A program made the position numbers and the translations under genes. Below, piece after piece: positions 59,578 through 64,000 of a stretch of 64,000 nucleotides of DNA. The notes beneath the pieces are model-generated. The model did not search any database. It was given only the letters and a program-made list of their open reading frames with translations, and was not told the DNA's origin. Source of the stretch: JAJFJD01 sp965228425 (lineage in GTDB: Bacteria; Pseudomonadota; Alphaproteobacteria; UBA8366); contig OZ245815.1 of the NCBI GenBank assembly GCA_965228425.1, forward strand, positions 4,154,001 to 4,218,000. The letters run 5' to 3'. How positions within the stretch are numbered: position 1 is the stretch's first letter; every line of letters starts with the position of its first letter.

Positions 59578-61329
59578 CTACGCGGCCCCGGGTGACGGCA
59601 ACAACTCGATACCATCAGCTTTTTCGAGCAGTGCATCCGGCATATTCGCCATACGGCCGACATTCTTCATCATCACGATGGACCGCATCGTGGGGCTCAC
59701 GAAGCGATAGCACGTCCCGCCGGACGCCTGGACCTTCTCCAAGACAGGCGGCTGATCCCCGCCATTCCTCGAAAGCCGGCTCAATGCTTTATGCAGCGGC
59801 AATTCGACCATGGAGCGCCCGATCGCATCGAATGAGATTTGGCTCATGGTGTCCGTGGAGAAAATACCGTTCGGATCTGTCGGCGTCTGCACGGCCAGGT
59901 ACAGCGTATCGTCGATCGACCGTCCCCGATTAGAGCCGCACAAATCGTCGTAACAGGCACTGAGTCTCGGGTCGACCTTGTTCGCGGCATGCCCGACGAT
60001 TTCCGCCAGGTCCTGCATTTCGACGTCGGACGCATATCGCTGCGTTGCCTGCCTGATCGACAGCAGACAAAGCCACTGCAACGCCGAGGGCACGCCTTGC
60101 GACAGGTGAATCAAAGAGTCGACGACCGAATCTTCAAATCTAATTCCGACCGAAGCCGCGCCGCGTCGGATGACGTGGCCGCATTCCTCGTCGGTCATGG
60201 GCTGCAGCTTGAGCCAGGTGACATTGGGTACGGTCTCGAATGCATCCGGCAGAATATCGGCCGCCCGTGAGCCACGTCCGAAGATGAGCAGCGAGAGCCA
60301 AGCGCCTTGGTCCGAAAGCACTTCCATGAGTTCGGCAATCTTGACCTTGAACTCATTGCACTCGATCCGCTCGAAGTCATCGATTAAGACAACCGCTTGA
60401 TTTTCCGAAAGTTTCTGGAATACGCGAATTGCCGACGGCACATCGTAGACATCGTTTTCGACAAGGTCCATGAGGTCCGTGGCGCCAATTCGTTTTTGCA
60501 GCAGATCGCCAACGGGTGCCTCCGCGATACGGTTCGAAAACTGCTCCAGGATCGACCGCATAAGGTGCTCGAACGTGAGATCGGCGGAACACGTCACCCG
60601 CGCCACCAAGTATCCCGCTTCCTTTGCGCACTCGCCAACGATGTTGGCGAGCGACGTCTTGCCGATTCCCTTTTCGCCAAGAAGCACGACATGCGTCTTC
60701 TCTTCCTCGACCGCCTGAATAACCGATTCGATCATGTCGCGCCGGCCGGAAAAGTCCTTATAGAGGCGCTTGGGCCGTGTCGGCGTAAAGACGTCGCGGT
60801 AGAGTTTCGCGACCTCCCCCGAATAGTTCAGATTGCCTTGGTCCCGCCGCCAAAGCCGCGCGTTGGCCACGATATTGAACGACGGCGCTTCCGGAAGGGT
60901 GCTCTCATGCTTGGCGAGTTCGGTCTGGCGGAACGACACCGTCCGCAACATTGTGCTTTTCTGTTCCGCCCCGCTAAGGTCTTCCGCCGGCTCGCCATCG
61001 GCGGCTCGCGGACCTTCATTCTGGTTGTCGGCCGCCTGCCGCCGCTCGGACACGCCCGCGTCGACATCGACGCTTCCAGCGTCGTCCAATTGCGCGTCCT
61101 CGCCCAGCAATTTCCGGCCCCGCTTGGATTGGACCGATTTGCTTGCTTTCCGGCCCTCGCTCTGCGCACTACCGTTGGTTGCCGCGCCCGCCTTGCCGGA
61201 CGTCGGCAGGCCGAGGATCGGATCGATCATCTCAACCACGTCCACCGCTTCCGACGGCGTCGCCGTCCGCCGATTCTTGCGCAAAAGGCGGATCAATCGC
61301 GTGAATATCTGTTTATCAATCGGGTGCAT
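59578..61329 (-). CDS. AAA-type ATPase with long disordered N-terminus (ExeA/STAND-like)
   Basis: In this 583-residue protein residues 1-40 are helical, and 40-130 are low-complexity and charged (Ser, Ala, Gly, Asp, Glu). An ATPase domain follows with Walker A GEKGIGKTS (about 219-227), Walker B VVLIDDFE (about 312-319) and an arginine-containing LLIFGRGSRAAD strand. The C-terminal 150 residues look helical with no known domain. It resembles ExeA/AAA_22 ATPases linked to envelope machines. Its place between the asparagine synthetase and barrel genes suggests a role in regulating or assembling the exopolysaccharide system. Confidence 0.75.
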   Translation of the reverse strand: MHPIDKQIFTRLIRLLRKNRRTATPSEAVDVVEMIDPILGLPTSGKAGAATNGSAQSEGRKASKSVQSKRGRKLLGEDAQLDDAGSVDVDAGVSERRQAADNQNEGPRAADGEPAEDLSGAEQKSTMLRTVSFRQTELAKHESTLPEAPSFNIVANARLWRRDQGNLNYSGEVAKLYRDVFTPTRPKRLYKDFSGRRDMIESVIQAVEEEKTHVVLLGEKGIGKTSLANIVGECAKEAGYLVARVTCSADLTFEHLMRSILEQFSNRIAEAPVGDLLQKRIGATDLMDLVENDVYDVPSAIRVFQKLSENQAVVLIDDFERIECNEFKVKIAELMEVLSDQGAWLSLLIFGRGSRAADILPDAFETVPNVTWLKLQPMTDEECGHVIRRGAASVGIRFEDSVVDSLIHLSQGVPSALQWLCLLSIRQATQRYASDVEMQDLAEIVGHAANKVDPRLSACYDDLCGSNRGRSIDDTLYLAVQTPTDPNGIFSTDTMSQISFDAIGRSMVELPLHKALSRLSRNGGDQPPVLEKVQASGGTCYRFVSPTMRSIVMMKNVGRMANMPDALLEKADGIELLPSPGAA

Positions 61330-61993
61330 TACGAATGGGCCTCAGGGCAGCCGAAAATTAGTATAAGTTTTTTCTCGAAACGAATCTTAATCGTTTTCCC
61401 TTCGACTAAGATTTCTAAGGTAAATCAATATTTTGTAGAGACAATTTCGCAATGGTGTTACCACCTTTGCAGTTAAATTCTCCACGCAACGACGACCTCC
61501 TCAGAAAGTCTAGGTCTCCAGGCGGTCGGTCACCCGCATTCCGCGAAAGCCAACCGCCCATACCCCCATAAGCCATAGATTTTGGGGCAATGGCAGCGAC
61601 CAAAAGGGGTTATTTCGAATGGATTAATGTCAACAAGACGTTCTTAGCCCAAACTCCGCCGGGTTAAGACAATTCTTGTGGGGCACCCGACGTGAACGGG
61701 CTAGCTCCGAGGGGAGTTTTCGGTATGGGGGACCATACAGCAGAGATCGAAACGAGGACGGATCGCGGCGGTAGAAGTACCGAAACCCTACGTAATTCGG
61801 AACGGTTTTCCCCCATTTTTTACAATGATTTAATTGAGGCCACCTTGCCAAACCCGAAGCGATTGCCGCCCGTTCATTTCGACGGCGGCCCAGCCGAAAT
61901 TACGGCGGATGTCCGAATTGACGCCCGTACACGGTCAAGGACCGCGGTCGCCGACTCGACGTCAGGATTTGGCATGCAAGGAGATTTTCAGAC
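61330..61993. promoter_or_regulatory. 664-bp divergent region between the ATPase and asparagine synthetase genes
   Basis: The 100 bp next to the ATPase start are AT-rich and probably hold its promoter. The middle (about 61490-61700) has no supported gene. From 61725 a short plus-strand ORF runs into the asparagine synthetase start. The length suggests regulatory leaders on one or both sides. AGGAG at 61979-61983 serves the asparagine synthetase ATG. Confidence 0.45.
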
Positions 61994-62006
61994 ATGTGCG
62001 GAATAG
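61725..62006 (+). CDS. Doubtful 93-residue ORF upstream of and overlapping asnB
   Basis: ATG 61725 follows GGGGAG (about 8 nt spacing) and opens a frame beginning MGDHTAEIETRTDRGG and ending GDFQTCAE, which overlaps the asparagine synthetase start by 13 bp. The composition is polar, no family is recognised, and third-position GC is lower than in neighbouring genes. It could be a small protein coupled to asnB or a chance ORF. Confidence 0.3.
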   Translation: MGDHTAEIETRTDRGGRSTETLRNSERFSPIFYNDLIEATLPNPKRLPPVHFDGGPAEITADVRIDARTRSRTAVADSTSGFGMQGDFQTCAE

Positions 62007-63910
62007 CCGGCCTATACGGCATCCCGGCCGATGCGGATGTTTTGCCGCGCATGCTCGACGCGATCGCCCACCGCGGACCGGATGCCGAAGGCGTTCACGA
62101 AATTGTTACCCATGGCGCGGACGTTCGGCTCGGACATCGGCGTCTGTCGATTATCGATCTGTCGGAAGCCGCCAACCAGCCGTTCGAGAAAGACGGCCTG
62201 ATCATCGTCTATAACGGCGAGCTTTATAATTATAAGGAGCTCGGGGCAGAACTCCGCGCTTCGGGTGTTCGGTTCCGGACGACATCGGACACCGAAGTCG
62301 TCCTCGAGGCGTGGCGCAAGTGGGGCGCCGATTGTCTGAACCGCTTCCGCGGCATGTTCGCCTTCGCGATGCTCGACACCCGCACGGGCCGTCTGGTGCT
62401 GGCGCGTGACCCCTTCGGCATCAAGCCGCTATTCATCGCACGGCGCAACGGCGGCCTGGCCTTTGCGTCGGAACTGAAAGGGATCACCCCGGCGCTCGGC
62501 AACGACCTGAAGGTCAACTCGACGGCGCTGATTTCCTCGCTGATGTATTACTGGATCCCGGAAGGGCACTGCGTCTACGAAGGCGTGCAAAAACTGCCGC
62601 CGGGCTACTGGGCCGAGATTTCGCCGAACGGCGACTATCGCGAGCAGTGCTACTACGATCCGCAGCGCGAATTGATCCACGACTCATACGAAGAGATCAC
62701 GGTCGACCGGCTGCGCACGATCATCGAGGAATCGGTCGCGGCCCATATGGTTGCCGACGTGCCCGTCTCGGCCTTTCTTTCCGGCGGGCTCGACTCCAGC
62801 TTACTCACGGTGATCGCGGCCCAGCAGGGCCACAACGTAGAAGGCTACACGATCTCCTTCCGCGAAGAGGATCAGAAACTCGAGGCGATGCCCGACGATC
62901 TTTATTACGCGCGCAAGATCGCCAAGGCTCACGACCTGAAACTGCATGAAATCGAAATCGCCCCCGACGTAGCGGATATGTTGCCCCGGGTGGTCGATAT
63001 GCTCGACGAGCCGATCGGCGACGCGGCCGCGATCAACGCCTATCTGATCTGCAAGGCGGCCCGGGACACCGGGACCAAGGTCCTGCTTTCCGGCATGGGT
63101 GCCGATGAGCTGTTCGGCGGCTACCGCAAACATCTCGCCTGCATGCTGGCCGGGCAATACCGGAAAGTTCCCGGCTTCGTCCGGCAGGGTATGATCCGTC
63201 CGACCGTCGACCGCCTGCCGGTCGCGTATAAGGATCGTGGCTTCCGCACGGTGCGCTGGGCGAAGCGCTTCCTCGCCTTTGCCGACATGCCTGAGGAAAC
63301 CGCATTCCGGCGCAGCTACACGCATTACGGCGTGCCCGAATTCCATGAACTTCTCAATCCGGATTTGCACGGCTCGGTGGATACCCTCGTCGATGAGCAT
63401 GCCGACCTATACAACGAATACCGGACGGCGAATTGCGGCGATCAGGTCAACAGCATGTGCTACACCGATACCCGTCATTTCTTACCGGGCCTGAACCTCG
63501 CTTATACAGACCGAGCCAGCATGGCCGCGTCGACCGAGGTTCGCGTGCCCTATGTCGACCGGGAAGTCATCGCCGCCGCCTTCGGCATTTCCGGCAAGCG
63601 CAAGATCGCCGGCCGGGAGACCAAGTCGGTTCTCAAGAAGGCCGCCGAGCAGTATCTGCCCAAGGAGGTCATCTACCGGCCTAAGGGGCTCTTCAGCGCC
63701 CCGCTGCGCGCATGGATCCGTCGCGATCTCAAGGAAATGGTGGAAGACCTGCTGATCGAAGGCGACATGGTGAAGTCGGGCTTCCTGAATGGAAAAACCC
63801 TGCGCCGCATGGTCGACGAAGACCGCGCCGGCACGGCCGACCGCTCGAAGGAAATCTGGCAATTGATGACACTGGAAAGCTGGCTGCGAAAACAGTCGGC
63901 GACGCTGTAA
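61994..63910 (+). CDS. asnB: Asparagine synthetase (glutamine-hydrolysing)
   Basis: The 638-residue protein has Cys2 as the N-terminal nucleophile (MCGIAGLYG), glutaminase residues in AHRGPDAEG, YNGELYNY and SDTEVVLEAW, and the synthetase PP-loop SGGLDSS near residue 264. It hydrolyses glutamine and transfers ammonia to an adenylated carboxylate, normally aspartate. AGGAG lies 9 nt upstream of the ATG. AsnB-type enzymes often occur in exopolysaccharide loci, where they may amidate a sugar acid or other precursor. Sequence alone cannot separate these roles. Confidence 0.9.
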   Translation: MCGIAGLYGIPADADVLPRMLDAIAHRGPDAEGVHEIVTHGADVRLGHRRLSIIDLSEAANQPFEKDGLIIVYNGELYNYKELGAELRASGVRFRTTSDTEVVLEAWRKWGADCLNRFRGMFAFAMLDTRTGRLVLARDPFGIKPLFIARRNGGLAFASELKGITPALGNDLKVNSTALISSLMYYWIPEGHCVYEGVQKLPPGYWAEISPNGDYREQCYYDPQRELIHDSYEEITVDRLRTIIEESVAAHMVADVPVSAFLSGGLDSSLLTVIAAQQGHNVEGYTISFREEDQKLEAMPDDLYYARKIAKAHDLKLHEIEIAPDVADMLPRVVDMLDEPIGDAAAINAYLICKAARDTGTKVLLSGMGADELFGGYRKHLACMLAGQYRKVPGFVRQGMIRPTVDRLPVAYKDRGFRTVRWAKRFLAFADMPEETAFRRSYTHYGVPEFHELLNPDLHGSVDTLVDEHADLYNEYRTANCGDQVNSMCYTDTRHFLPGLNLAYTDRASMAASTEVRVPYVDREVIAAAFGISGKRKIAGRETKSVLKKAAEQYLPKEVIYRPKGLFSAPLRAWIRRDLKEMVEDLLIEGDMVKSGFLNGKTLRRMVDEDRAGTADRSKEIWQLMTLESWLRKQSATL

Positions 63911-64000
63911 CCGCAACGAAAAAATAACCGTTAGCCCGTAATTCTTTATCGCAACGATACTTAACAGGGTGTGTTCAGGCACAAGACAATGAAGCAAATC
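63911..64000. other. Right edge of the window, non-coding
   Basis: The last 90 bp after the asparagine synthetase stop contain no complete gene and no clear terminator. The exopolysaccharide locus probably continues beyond the window, since no glycosyltransferase has appeared yet. Confidence 0.4.

Noticed and set aside
1..64000. CRISPR arrays, tRNA or rRNA genes, integrases and transposases
   Set aside because: No regularly spaced direct repeats, no tRNA-like cloverleaf or rRNA sequence, and no recombinase motifs were recognised while reading the window.

Overview
This is a GC-rich, densely packed bacterial window. It looks like an alphaproteobacterium of the Rhodospirillales type: frequent GTG starts, many ATGA/GTGA stop-start overlaps, tripartite tricarboxylate transporters (TTT), and repeated CaiB, crotonase and MmgE/PrpD families. 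No rRNA, tRNA, CRISPR array, integrase or transposase is visible. The taxonomic reading is an inference from gene content.

Layout. (1) 1-2414: two tandem FMN alpha-hydroxy-acid oxidases (the first cut by the window edge) and a split-box Nudix hydrolase. (2) 2693-8306: a cupin, then minus-strand genes for a CaiB CoA-transferase, a nitronate monooxygenase, and a tight operon DUF35 zinc ribbon - thiolase-like protein - MaoC hydratase - crotonase. That operon resembles the hydratase/retro-aldolase modules of side-chain degradation. (3) 8549-15229: a plus-strand operon of a BadI/MenB-like crotonase, acyl-CoA ligase, enoyl-CoA hydratase, SDR, acyl-CoA dehydrogenase, thioesterase and racemase-like CaiB protein. 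Together these cover each step of a cyclohexanecarboxylate-type route: ligation, dehydrogenation, hydration, oxidation, ring hydrolysis. (4) 15226-25206: another CaiB protein, two MmgE/PrpD proteins, an orphan YrdC-like protein, two flavoproteins and a carboxyltransferase. (5) 25389-32627: an NDP-forming acyl-CoA synthetase pair, then CoxG and the three subunits of a form-II Cox-like molybdenum hydroxylase, then a crotonase. (6) 32616-37806: a TcuA-like flavoprotein, an MmgE/PrpD protein, an AT-rich methyltransferase gene, an aldo/keto reductase and a 40-codon ORF. (7) 37828-48804: two back-to-back TTT systems around an HMG-CoA-lyase-like gene, then two more MmgE/PrpD genes. (8) 49016-64000: a CapA-like protein, a receiver domain fused to a zinc ribbon, an ATP-grasp / UUP1-7TM / retropepsin-like operon with a frameshift in the 7TM gene, and the start of an exopolysaccharide locus (Wzc-like kinase, Wza-like export protein, outer-membrane barrel, ATPase, asparagine synthetase).

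How the genes fit together. The left 49 kb is an acid-catabolism zone. Carboxylic acids would enter through TTT systems, be activated by CoA ligases or CoA-transferases, and be processed by beta-oxidation-like enzymes. Five MmgE/PrpD paralogues, a TcuA-like dehydrogenase and two TTT systems hint at di- or tricarboxylate substrates, but no substrate can be read from sequence. No classical transcription factor was recognised anywhere in the window.

Most noteworthy: the candidate alicyclic-acid pathway with its divergent DUF35/thiolase/MaoC operon; the five-fold MmgE/PrpD expansion; stem-loops placed after the binding-protein gene in both TTT operons; the TctA-TctB fusion; the receiver-zinc-ribbon protein; and the frameshifted membrane gene of the ATP-grasp operon.
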